This document shows, piece by piece, positions 32,600 through 43,439 of a stretch of 64,000 nt of DNA. The notes under the pieces are model-generated. The model was not told the origin of the DNA. It did not search any database and saw only the letters and a program-made list of their open reading frames with translations. Position 1 is the first letter of the stretch. Every line of letters starts with the position of its first letter. Location of the stretch: positions 186,001 to 250,000 of the forward strand of contig NW_026516707.1 in assembly GCF_025766255.1 (NCBI RefSeq). The letters run 5' to 3'. The translations under genes and the position numbers were made by a program. Origin of the DNA: Zychaea mexicana (lineage: Eukaryota; Mucoromycota; Mucoromycetes; Mucorales; Lichtheimiaceae).

Positions 32600-33050
32600 C
32601 TGCGCACCAGGACTGATGTCATGTCTGAATTGCTGAAGCGTTGAACAATAAGGGTGCTGTTTGAGGACACTTCATTGATCAACACCAGAACAGCAATATA
32701 TACCCGCCTACTGCGTCACGATTAAAAGTATCGTGGCTGCGGATGGATCACATAAAGTTTGTACACTTTACAGTAGTGCGCCGCAGCTTTCCATCATTGC
32801 CACGGTATTTTTGTACATTGTGTTTTTGGCTCGTGGCAGTGCGGGCATGTCTTCTAGATTGAAACTCGCCAGTACAGTAATGCACAAATGACTGGTTTTC
32901 GGCACGTCCAGTTCTTGCTTTAAGTTGTTGCTTGCACCTTGTTTCCGGGCCGCCACAAACCAAAAAATGTAAGGTGGGTTTGATTTCAAAAAGACATCAA
33001 GCCGAAGCCAAATAACTGTGGCATACTTTATGACGCAATTCACGCGTGCG
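32600..33050 (-). pseudogene. Probable Fanzor (eukaryotic TnpB/OrfB) relic, C-terminal zinc ribbon
   Basis: On the minus strand, broken across frames, I see the C-terminal end typical of TnpB/OrfB-type RNA-guided nucleases. There is a CPHCHEP piece (about 32840-32850), then NVQKYRGNDGKLRRTTVKCTN, and an FNRDAVGGY piece (about 32710-32730) matching the family WNRDxNA block. A first CxxC, a later Cys and the NRD motif in that order and spacing are the recognisable ribbon plus RuvC-III layout. Stops and frameshifts are frequent, and the RuvC-I/II parts upstream are not recognised. Fanzors occur widely in fungal genomes, including Mucoromycota, carried by transposons. The assignment rests on short motifs and could be wrong. 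Confidence 0.5.
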
Positions 33051-33059
33051 ACCTTTCTC

Positions 33060-35417
33060 GCACCGTCTAAATGTCTGCATTGCCATTACACTTGATTTTT
33101 ACATCTCGCGTCGTTTTTGGTGATTTGTCGCAAATGTCGCAGAGCTCGCCTTCTTCCAAGTGCCGAATATTATGGTTTGGGTAAGGGTATTGGCAGCGAT
33201 GATATCGATGATGGCTGTTGTATGTTTTGTTCGCTGTCTTATTTTTCCGTAGCTGCTGCGGTTGCTGCTGATGGTGATAACGCAGGTAATGAAGGAGATG
33301 GCGGCAGCGGTGCAACCAATCCATTAATGCAATTTGTCTGTCCGTTTGCAAGAAGGTCACTGTCCTCCTGTCATACACCTGAACAGATACAGAAGGCTCT
33401 TAGAGCAACAGAAAAATACTCAAGCTTGATCATGGAAGTGAAACAAAGTACACTATTTTGTATTTGGTACTTTGGGAATATCAGCACCAATGTAATATAC
33501 ATAGCCTCTCCTCACCAAACAACTTAATCCGGCTTGACTTTTTTCCTCTCTAGCAAGGGGTGTTTCGGTTAAAGCACCACCTCCTACTATTTATTTTTTT
33601 ATTCTTCTCAATCACCGCACCGCAAGGAAGCGACAAGAATTCTATAAGCGTATCGTCACTAGCCTTCAAATAAATGTAAACTTCAAACTAATATGATATT
33701 ACGTAAAAGTAGTATTGAGTAATCGGTAGAAGAAGCACTAAACTAATCAGTAAACAGTAGTGCTGGTATTATACGAGGAAGCATCTACTAATCGCAGGGA
33801 GGGACTAGGAAGTTCACCCCAGCGTCAACACAGGCCAGTTTGATGGCCGAATCTCAAAGTTCAAAAGTTGTGTTTTTTAAAAAACTTTACTAACAAACAC
33901 AATGTCTTGGGCGAATATATATGCTCAAAACAGATTGAAGGAGCGTGTTAAATTGGAAACATCGTGAATTGACACAGGGATAAAGGTTCTTTATACTGCG
34001 TTCCTTTTGCGTTTATCAGGTCATAAACATATCATATTATGTATATGGGGCATCTACAGAACAAACATGTTTGCTTCTACTCGGTGTTAGAACTAGCGCT
34101 TATTAATGGTATCCGCAGCTCCTGTATTTTACATAGCGTCGATTTGGGTTAGTATACATACAACTTTCAGGCACGGAACACCTGTAGATCCTTTTTTCCT
34201 TGCTTCTATTTTTGTCGCTGATTTCTGCGGCGGCAGTTCAGGTACTATATCTGCCACAAAAGTAAGCGGAGCTGCCTTGCAGTTGTGAAACATTCATGCA
34301 CTGCTTGGAAATGGCACCCTAGACGATGACAGGCAACTTCTTTACGTTCGAAACTTCTTTCTCTATAGCTCTTTTGATTAAAGGTGCACAGTAGCAATAT
34401 CATAAGAGATTAGATGACGTCACAGCGGGGCCGAATTTTTGTGACGAGTTTTTTAGCGCGTATTTTCCAGTGTTTGCTCTTCTGCTCTGCACCAACTCAA
34501 CATCTCACAAAGTGTACAGGACAGCAATCAACAGTTGTAGCCCGCAAAACGACAACAAGTATGTATAAAGAGATCTCGAAGCTTAAACACTTGTTAGCAC
34601 TTTTGAAATAGAAACAAACGTTAATTATTAGGGCATTTACTTTCATTTTCAAGCATTTACAAGTGGCTTTCTTGCAAAAGAAGCCCGGTTTGCTCGAAAC
34701 ATTGCCACTGAGCTTTGCTTCACACAAGAGCCTTCCGAAAGTCTGGGGTACGACTCAAACTGCCCCTGATTAACGGTAAAAAACGTTTGGTAAGAGACAC
34801 AGAACACTTTTGAATGGTTGTTTTCTCTTCAATCTTAATCTTTGGTACATTCTGATTACATGTTCTTAAAAATATTTTTTTTCTTTCTTTTTCATAATTG
34901 CAGGCACACGATGCTGCTTGGGATCACTTCTTCCCTCCCTTTTAATTTTTCTTTTAGGGCATCTCATGTCAGCGGACTGCCCAAAGTGTGCAGCGAGTGT
35001 GCGGGTTTGAGGGTTGGCCGCCTTTGGATCTGCTGTGCATGGCGGGCTGATATGAGCATGCCTAGTGGTCCTAAACCGTAACCGGCACCAAGTATATGCC
35101 CTCTGCGAGTATTCAGAGTAAGCGAGGACGAATCCCTACTTGTCCGGCGACCAGTGGCTGCGAAGCTTTTCTTTATATCTATTTTCCAAGAGCTCCAAGC
35201 GTAGTTAGTCCTGTATCTCTGACCGTGGCTGGCTGCTCCTGGGGCATTCTTACACCATCAAGGGAACCTTCTGCTGTTTGAGTCATTCGCGTAGTTGTGT
35301 ACTCCCAAGTGGGTTTGTGGACGCTGGGGAAGGGCTCGCCTCTCAGTTAGAAACTCTCTCTGCGATCTTTATTTATTACATTCACCTTTTTTTTACACCC
35401 TCTTTTCTTCTTGAACG
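33060..35417. other. Gene-poor region, no confident gene
   Basis: Frames at 33117-33527 (plus) and 33067-33378 (minus) overlap, and neither has a recognised motif. A second TGACGTCA palindrome lies at 34414-34421. The segment around 34905-35280 is GC-richer with short protein-like frames and may be decayed repeat DNA. Confidence 0.35.
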
Positions 35418-35739
35418 ATGACGCGGTCCCGAGCAGCGGCGCGTCTTCAACTGCGAGGGCTGTTGTTTGGTGGACTTATCAACGAAGAGAGCAGGTATCA
35501 TGGAAAACGGGGAGGGTGGATGGAGCGGGGTGATATGCTAATTAGACAAAAATTACGCTTGCGTGGTTTTCTCTTTTTCTTGTAGTAGCAGGAACCGCAC
35601 CTTTCGACAAGTGTTACGTTTGGCTGGACAGCGAAAAGTTGATGTGTACTGGGCCGCCATGCTGGCGAACGCGGGGCTTACTAAATCCGTGTCGTTAAAC
35701 TTAGCGTGTGTGCCGAGTAGTGGATGGGGTGCGGGGTAG
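35418..35739 (+). CDS. Small two-exon hypothetical protein (76 aa)
   Basis: Exons 35418-35494 and 35586-35739 join in phase to 76 aa. The 91-bp intron has a GTATCA donor and a TTGTAG acceptor after a CT-rich tract. A pyrimidine-rich leader (TTTTTTACACCCTC, then TCTTCTTGAACG) directly precedes the ATG, as at other genes here. The protein is basic at its N terminus (TRSRAAARLQLRGLL) and continues with RTFRQVLRLAGQRKVDVYWAAML. The Arg-rich amphipathic start could be a mitochondrial presequence, but that is speculation. No family recognised. Phase fit and leader support it; small size and lack of homology keep confidence moderate. Confidence 0.45.
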
Positions 35740-38332
35740 TGGTGTTCCTCATTGTGAAATCAGAAGTGATTGTCTATTCATTGATAATGTAGGCGCTTGA
35801 TACTTAATGCCTTCAACGTCGTCAAAAGATAAATGATGCTCTTTAAAATTTTTAAAAGCTGTGGAAAAGCCTTCAAAGTCTTCTGAAGGCTTTTATAAAC
35901 AATAAATTACCGTTTTGGATTTTCATACGCGTGCTTGATATTTTACTCGGTCTAAGTCCCGATTGTCCTAGCTTTTACACGATACATTCATTTTGTTTAT
36001 AATATGTATATTAAAGTGGTCGAATAGAACACATACATTAACAAACAGACATACTATCAGAACTTTCTGTTTCTTTAAAACATTGTAAAAGTGCAAAGTG
36101 AGCGATGGTGTCGATTAGGACAAATGTCTTAAACTCTTTTGAGCGTGGATATGTTATCCGGATTAATCTAGCTTTTCTGAAAGTGTCCAGCGTCATGGGA
36201 AGCGTGTATTCAAGCTATCGGTCCCTCTTGTCCTGGATGGGTTGCCCATATCTACTACTTAGTATCATATGAATCTACCTTTTGCTGTTAAGCATCAAAC
36301 GCTGACACGAGAACTCTAGGGAGTAACGAAAAACGACTAGAGCAATCTATTGTTGGGTGGATTTTTATGTGCGGTTCTTAGCACCAATAGGACGATCTAA
36401 TTGCAACCGACGTAGCAAAGCAGCTTTCAACAGCAGACCATTTATGTAATATTGAGGCCTTTAACCTCTTTACTATAAGTACTTTTCTTTGATTTATCTC
36501 GGAGTAAAGATTGTGCTTTATGCATAACACATACCCTGGAAATCTCGCTGCAGAATGTGACCAGGACGAAACTTTTTAATCTGGATCTAACAGTGCGACG
36601 GAACCAAGTTGTTGCACATGTGTATCCACAGTAAAGCCTCGGTGACTCAATCCTAAAAAATGCATCTTAATCTGCTATGATTATATGGCAACGAAAGCAG
36701 CAATGAACCTATATGCCTATAAATCTGTACGCAAGCAACACTTCCTGAGTTAATGATAGTGCGCCTTTTCGTACATTAAGAAGCATTCCTGCTTTGCGAT
36801 TTTCATGCTCTTACATTAAAAGCTCAGCTGCATGCAAAACAAAATTGTCACACGATCTAGCCACATTCAACATATATGGGAAGTTGTTCGTATGCACATA
36901 GTGCGGGGTGATTTGTGTTTTTTAAAGTAAACCGTGAAGATCCGTTATTGTACATTTAATGTTTTTCCTATAAGTTTATAAACGGACAACTGATATTGTA
37001 GATCGATTCCAGACATCGTCAAATGAACAAAAAGAAGGTCATGTTGACTTTTGGTTCTCCAGGGCCCTTGGCTTGCCACATGAGATTTTTTTCTTTACAG
37101 TAATAAATATGTGGTCGGATCGGGGAAAAGCAGCGTCCCGTGGGAAAATATATTTCCTTGGTCTTTCTTTTTTTACTGCCCTTTGTTGTAGAAGTGAATT
37201 CTAGCACTAACAGAACTGTGTGATCTTCAGTTTACGATAGAAAAGAAGTGCAAATGCTGCCAACGATGATGCCTATTGTTGTGGCGTATCATTGATCCCA
37301 TATTTGGTGGTTGTTAATACATATGATGCCGAAATGACTCACGACAGAATGAGCTGACGTTGTTGTAGCTGTTGTTATAGCTGCGACAGCAAACATCAAC
37401 AAAGAAAATCCATGTTATTGTGGCACAAAATGTCCTCTCCCGTCACTTCGCCTGGCTACAGCAACAAATGGTAGCATATATGCAACAAGGTTCTCCACGA
37501 GAAAAATCAAAGGAGCGTGATTATTAAGAGAAAGGACAATAGTAACGAACAAAGTTCAATCTATCTTATTTCGGAACCAGGTCGCAAGACTACCTCCCTT
37601 CTCTCTTTGTTCATCATGCTTGATGTTATTCAAAAGGAAAGCGGAAATCAAGGAACTCTTTATTTTTATTATCATTAATTTGTCGCCGACAGCACGGACC
37701 ATGCTATCATTGGTGTAGACGACACATCATCACACGCACCTTTGTCGTCTTAAATATATGCGAGATTAGCAGACACATTGCTGCCCCGACGAGCATCAGC
37801 AACCACACACAATATGCAAGTGCATAGATAAAAACCTTTTCCCGAAGCTTCGACTCTGCTGCTGCGGCCTCATGCCGGTGAATGACGGCGAGATTCCGCA
37901 GGTATTGATGATGTTTATAGCGACCGACACTACATAAATCTAGGGGTAGTACGTAAGGAAATTCGTTTTCTTCTTTCTCTTGCTGTATTTAGGGGATGAT
38001 GGGCTGTCGGCTGTAGTGGTTTTCATGATCCCATAAGAGAATAAGGGGCGGCAATTGTAATGTTGACTCAGAACAGCGCAACCAACAAAGGATCCGTCAA
38101 TTCTGAACTGGCAAGTCCAAACTTGCGCAAAGCACGTGCCCTGATGCTGCTCCATTTTTTTTTTTGCACACTTGCCTTAAATAAGGAACAGCCGCGCTAT
38201 TTCTGGCTTGTTTTCCATTTCCTTCATTTCCACCCAGTCCATCCACATCCAACAAACTCCTTCTTTTCCTCTTTCTTTCTTTTGTATTCTCTCTTTGTCT
38301 AGATCGCCCTGCGAGAATAACAAGGCTGCAGC
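35740..38332. other. Long intergenic region before the MFS gene
   Basis: About 2.6 kb of AT-rich DNA without a supported gene. The CT-rich stretch 38250-38300 is probably the 5' leader of the transporter gene. Confidence 0.45.
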
Positions 38333-41131
38333 ATGAATCAGGACGTGTTGTCGAAAAGCTACACGGACAGTCTCAACAGTTATCTGCTGTCCCACCATGA
38401 TGATCTGAGCGACTGTGAAGCGGCAAATTCGTTACTATCTCACCGACGGCCATCGCACACAAACGCATCAATCCATTCAAATTTGAGCGCTGCTTGTAGC
38501 AGCAACATTCTATCACGCCATCCATCTACGACCGGATACTACCAATCCATGACCAACTCCTCCTCTGCAAACCACAACAACAGCAACAACAGCCCCTTGA
38601 ACATGAGGCGTGGATCTATGAGTGAAGTACTACCAGAAAATGCGTATCTCTCTCGCACAAACACCATGACTACCACGACATCCACACAGCATGACGACGA
38701 TGACGAAAACTACCATGACGCAGATGAACCAACACCGCTACCACAATTGCAGATGTTCATCATATGCACGATTCTTATCAGCGAACCGCTTACTTCGACT
38801 ATTTTGCTTCCTTTCATTTACTTTATGGTAATCCAACTATTCATCCTCTGATCCTCATGCTGTAAGTTAGCTGATCATTTGTACATCTTTAACCCTATGA
38901 AGCTTAAAGACTTTCATCTATCAGATGATGAAAAAGAAATCGGTGCCTATGCAGGATGGATCAGTAAGTTATGCTTAAAAAGTGGAAAGGGGGTTATAGT
39001 TGTGATTTGTGACGGGATACTGGATGCATGTAGCCTAAAGTTCTTGACGTCGTTGGAAACTAAACCACTCCTTCTAAATGTGCCTCACTCCTTATTCTGT
39101 GTCGCTGCGCCGCCACCCACCCACCAACGAATTGATCTGCACGAAATACAAACACATCAGCTTCGATTTTCTTTTTAGCCCAATTTTGCACAGCCATGCA
39201 GTTCGGCAAGTACTCTGATAAGAATGGCAGACGACCGGTCTTGTTACTTGGATTGATCGGTAACTCGATTTCAGCTACTTCCTTTGGTTTGAGCAAAAGT
39301 ATCTGGTGGGCCATGGGAACACGGGCATTTTGCGGAATTTTGAATGGTAACGTATCTATCAAGGCCTTATATCGTCATCATCATGTATGACAACAATGAT
39401 GGGAAAAATATGTAAAGTACGTGGATAAACTGATCATATGCGATTCTTATATGCACATGCATCATGCAGGAAATTCTGGCGTGGCTAGAAGCATGCTTAG
39501 TGAAATCACCGACGAAACGAACCGCGCAACCGCGTTTTCATTGTTTGGCTTTTGCTGGGGCATGGGAATGATAGGTACGGTGTTGCTATTCGCGGTAAAT
39601 TTTTTCGGGAGAAAAGAAGGACCCGCTTAATAGGTTGCAGGCTATTGATTTTGAGTATCTTTTTCTTTTATCATGTAGCTGGTAAGAAGAAGAACGACGA
39701 TGTTATCGACTTGAAAAAGGGCAAGGTCACATATTAACTTGTTCAAAACTCTACTCTCTTAATGAAAAATATTCTACACTATTGCAGGCCCGGCATTAGG
39801 TAAGAAATGTCTTGTAATATCATGAAAAAGAGAAAAGAACTCAATATGATACAAACATTAAAGTCACTTCCAGGTGGATATCTTTGCAACCCTGTAGAAA
39901 GATTCCCTTATCTGTTTGGTGGAAATGCCTTCCTCAAAGAATACCCATACTTCTTACCATGTTTTGTCTCATCTTTGGGATCCCTTGTCGGATTCGCTCT
40001 CGGTTACTTTTATTTGGAAGAATCTAACCCTGCTGTTATTGCACGCAAGGAGGCCGAAAAGCAACAAGGCGAGCGTCAGGCACTGTTGGGATCACCCGAG
40101 ACTGCTTATGCCGCCAATACTGAAGAAGATCTTGATGTCATTAAGCACAACCAGCAGCATGAACAGACAAAACTGACGTCCATCTCCAAGACATCGTATT
40201 TGGTTATTCTCGGCTATTCGTAAGTATATCATCAATTATGCTGTCTTTCTATGGAATAATGAAAGCATTAGGTAAATAGAGAAAACCTCGGGACAGACGA
40301 TTAAAAAGTGTCGAACATTTTTCCAGAGTTTTCGCTTTTCATGCAATGGTGTTCGATGAGATCCTTCCGCTGTATTTCTCTGCTCCTCGTTACGCTGGTG
40401 GCCTTGGTACCGACACGACAGAGCTTGCCAAAGCCCTTTCGGTTGCTGGTGTGCAACAGCTATTTTGTCAATTCGTGCTGTACCCGAGAATCAACAGACA
40501 CGTTTCAACACTTCCCATCACACGAATAGCACTCTGTCTATTCTTCCCCGTATATATTGTGTTTCCCGAATTGACGACGCTCCAAAATTGGCTCGGTACT
40601 GCAGTCTCTTCTGCAGCTGCTCAAATATGGCTGTTCCGCTGTGCTTACATGTCATTGCTTTTCGTACGCTACTTTGCCAGCTGTCTTGCGTTTACAAGTA
40701 TGATGATTTTGGTCAGCAATTCAGCAGATCCGACGATCCTTGGAACAGTCAATGGGTAAGCTTTTAGTATATTGTTTTTTCTTTGGTGCGCATCAGACGG
40801 ATTATTTGGCCTTAACAACAATGAAATTCACCAACCCCCTCTTTTGACTTTTAAATAGAATTTGCCAGTCATGTCTATCACTCGTTCGCGGCCTAGGTAA
40901 GATATCAAGCGCAAGGAAGCACGATATGCAGTAGTAGTTAACCGTTATAATGACATAATAGCTCCTACTATTGGTGGCACACTGTGGTCCATGTCATTAA
41001 CAACGGGTAACCCGTTCCCCTTTGATCGTCACTTGATCTATTATATAATTGCAATTTTGACAGCGGTCGGATGGGTACAGAGCTATCAAATTCCCTCCTC
41101 ACTTTCATCTGGAGGTAGAAGGAAGAGATAG
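38333..41131 (+). CDS. Major facilitator superfamily transporter, nine exons (613 aa)
   Basis: Exons 38333-38827, 38903-38963, 39161-39346, 39470-39574, 39788-39799, 39874-40219, 40327-40755, 40859-40896 and 40962-41131 close in frame to 613 aa. About 135 cytosolic, Ser/Asn-rich residues precede the first membrane segment (FIICTILISEPLTSTILLPFIYF). The signature loop after TM2 is FGKYSDKNGRRP (MFS motif A), preceded by SIFFLAQFCTAM; TM4-5 carry GNSGVARSMLSEITD and GPALGGYL. An acidic, Gln-rich central loop separates the two six-helix halves. The pattern resembles the ZIFL/Tpo-like drug or metal-chelate transporters, but substrate is unknown. Exon 5 is only 12 nt. The third acceptor (39160) was chosen because it restores TM2. 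Confidence 0.88.
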
Positions 41132-41727
41132 GTTTTACAACGTGTATATAGCCTTGTGCATTTAGTTTGACAACAACAGACTATATGCAGTGCGAGAAAG
41201 AAGAGCAAAAAAGAAAGATAAGATAATGTCTTGTTAATATCGCTTGTTATGGTGCTGGCAAGGACGGAGAAAGAGAACAATAAATAAAAATATATATACC
41301 ACTATACATATCATTTAGACCACTCATTTGAATATAAGAAATCGATTTTAAAGCTTCATGCTCAGAAGGAATGTAGCACTGGAATAGGGCTGTTGAACTG
41401 TGACATATGGAGGAGAAAAAAAAGTTTCCAATAGTTGAAATGTGTACATCGCCGCCTCCTACCATCCACCAGACTGTCAATGCGTGCAGGATACAGCTGG
41501 TCAGTGAGCTACGCTTCGATTTTTTTATATATTTACGCTGACATGTATTACAACACTTTTAATTGTAGAAGAGGTATTGATAACAAGGGAAAACAAGGGG
41601 AAAAAAGGAAAACAGAATATCAGAAGAGGAAGTGAGGAGGAGGCCACTTTGCTTCTGGTGACAAATTACATGAAAGAAAAACGAAACCGTTACAGCAGCA
41701 TGAAAAGGAAAATATATACCAGATTTT
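41132..41727. other. Convergent intergenic region
   Basis: Lies between the transporter stop and the GH12 stop. It should contain both terminators; AATAAATAAAAATATA near 41278 is a candidate polyadenylation signal for the transporter. No gene recognised. Confidence 0.45.
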
Positions 41728-42534
41728 CTATTTGACTTGTACAATAAACTCTCTAGTAGTAAATACGACATTGTTTCCAACGTACGCGGTTGTTCCTCCA
41801 CGGATAGCACCCAGATACTGTAAATCAGCCGGATAGGCAGCCTCCTTCTTCAAAAAGCTGATGAACGGAAGGACGTCGCCATTAAACTTTTCAAGGTTTT
41901 CGCCGGCATTTTCACTTTTTGCAACAAAGCTAAAAACCTTTTGGACAGTATTGGTACCTGCATATACATCGTACTTGGTACCGTCTGTATCAACATAAGG
42001 AGAAGCAACAAGCTTATTGCCCAAAGGTTCTGCTCCTCCAGTAGCATCAAACCAAATTGCAATTTCACAATCGTAACCGCCGATCTTATCTGAATGTGGA
42101 TACGTCCACAGATCCAACATGACGTTACTTTTGGGTTCCTCGCCCTCGCTGTCGCCACTGTCAGGAGCAGCGGTGTATTCCCAGTCCCACGCGAGCGGAA
42201 TGCTTGTTATCTCGGAAATAGCCTTGGGCTCAAAATGATAGGCCGCATTCGCAAACGACTTTATGTAGTTTTCTTGTCCGGACCAGGTCCATGTTGTACG
42301 CCAGGAGATACCGTTGTCGCTGGCTGTTGAGAGAATTTCTGTGCATTGCTCGCCAGACTCGCTTCGTCCGACGAGATTATTGTGAACGTTGTAGTTGCCT
42401 GCTTGTTTGCTCGCTTCTGTGCCGCAGAACTTGTCCTGTTCAGCCCGCTTATTGATCAAAGGTGAGGCATCAGTGAAAGTGGTGGTAGAGGCAAGTAGGA
42501 AGGCAGAGAGTCCAATAAGTTGTCCGAGATGCAT
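41728..42534 (-). CDS. Secreted GH12-family (endoglucanase/xyloglucanase) protein, atypical active site
   Basis: A single-exon 268-aa protein. The signal peptide spans residues 1 to about 23, followed by a likely Kex2 site (LINKR). The rest matches glycoside hydrolase family 12: FCGTE, NYNVHNNL, the ISWRTTWTWSGQ strand, the SIPLAWDWEY strand, and GGYDCEIAIWFDA carrying the usual nucleophile (E157). The C-terminal strand normally holds the acid/base Glu in a GTEPF-like motif; here it reads GGTTAYVG, so T249 replaces it. GH12 enzymes cut beta-1,4-glucan or xyloglucan outside the cell. Without the acid/base residue, hydrolysis should be impaired, so a binding or altered role is possible. A TATA element lies about 70 bp upstream of the ATG. 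Confidence 0.88.
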   Translation of the reverse strand: MHLGQLIGLSAFLLASTTTFTDASPLINKRAEQDKFCGTEASKQAGNYNVHNNLVGRSESGEQCTEILSTASDNGISWRTTWTWSGQENYIKSFANAAYHFEPKAISEITSIPLAWDWEYTAAPDSGDSEGEEPKSNVMLDLWTYPHSDKIGGYDCEIAIWFDATGGAEPLGNKLVASPYVDTDGTKYDVYAGTNTVQKVFSFVAKSENAGENLEKFNGDVLPFISFLKKEAAYPADLQYLGAIRGGTTAYVGNNVVFTTREFIVQVK

Positions 42535-42602
42535 TTCGATGTGTAGCGTTTTTAGAAATGATCACTTATCTTTTTCATGGATATTTTCGGGTTTCACACT
42601 CT

Positions 42603-42609
42603 TTTTATA
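42603..42609 (-). promoter_or_regulatory. TATA box of the GH12 gene
   Basis: TATAAAA on the minus strand, about 70 bp upstream of the GH12 ATG at 42534, the usual spacing for a secreted-protein promoter. Confidence 0.6.
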
Positions 42610-42643
42610 CCTTCACCACAGCAATAACGTAAACTCAGACACC

Positions 42644-42703
42644 CAGGGGCGCCTTCAAGGGGTACAGTAGTAAGTGACAAAATAGAGGAAAGCGGAGCCC
42701 CTG
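42644..42703. repeat. GC-rich inverted repeat upstream of GH12
   Basis: CAGGGGCGCC (42644-42653) and GCGGAGCCCCTG (42692-42703) are mostly complementary, with about 38 bp between. The GCGGAGCCCC word resembles GC-rich motifs at 52650-52661 and elsewhere in the window. Confidence 0.45.
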
Positions 42704-43439
42704 CGACTGCTACTGCTTATATGTACTTTTTTTTGTAGGTACTGCTTATATGTACTGTACATGCAATAGAGTGGAATAATAAGAAGCCGACTCCCCATTT
42801 GTGTATCATAAGATGATGGACCACTTGCATACGGCGCAACCACACCGCTGTATCTAATATGGTACTTTGGTGAGAGCGAGAAAGATGTGTAAGCTCAGAA
42901 TTAGCCGATATCCAGCGTAAATTATTTCACTGAGAACTATTACAGTATCAAGCTTGAAAGATCAAGGACGGCCTTAGGAACTCAATGTACTTACCATGGT
43001 ATAAAGGTGACCGTTTCATCAAGATGACTCTTTGTTCCTTCTTCTAGGAAAAGCTCCATTTCGCTCTATAAATGTCTCTTGAAAATGTGCGCGCCTTCTT
43101 TTAATCATAAATAGTAAATGCTGGCGTTTTCTACCCGTTATAAGATCATCCTCAGGTAAAACAATCAAAGTTCAAATAGAATGCCCCCTTTAAAAACAGA
43201 TTCTACATATTGAGGATCTACCTTACTTCTTCAACCCTCCATAATATCAGCAATCTGTGACCATTCTTTGTGGTTGACCTGCGTGACAAAACGTCAGCTG
43301 CAGTAGGCAAGTTTGAATTGTATGGTATAATAGTGTAGTTTATGATGACTAGTTGCTGTTATTGACTACAGTCGTAAGCCTATGCTGTTATATAAGCTAC
43401 GCTATGTATCTTGTGCCCGCTGAGTCGTTATTCTCTTCA

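Noticed and set aside
33067..33527. Overlapping plus and minus frames next to the Fanzor-like relic
   Set aside because: Neither frame shows RuvC or other motifs. A CDIC-like word on the minus strand is isolated, and I could not link it to the relic.
39085..39120. Peptide SLFCVA in the second MFS intron resembling a TM2 segment
   Set aside because: No AG acceptor is placed to use it. The acceptor at 39160 gives SIFFLAQFCTAM, which fits the family and phase better.
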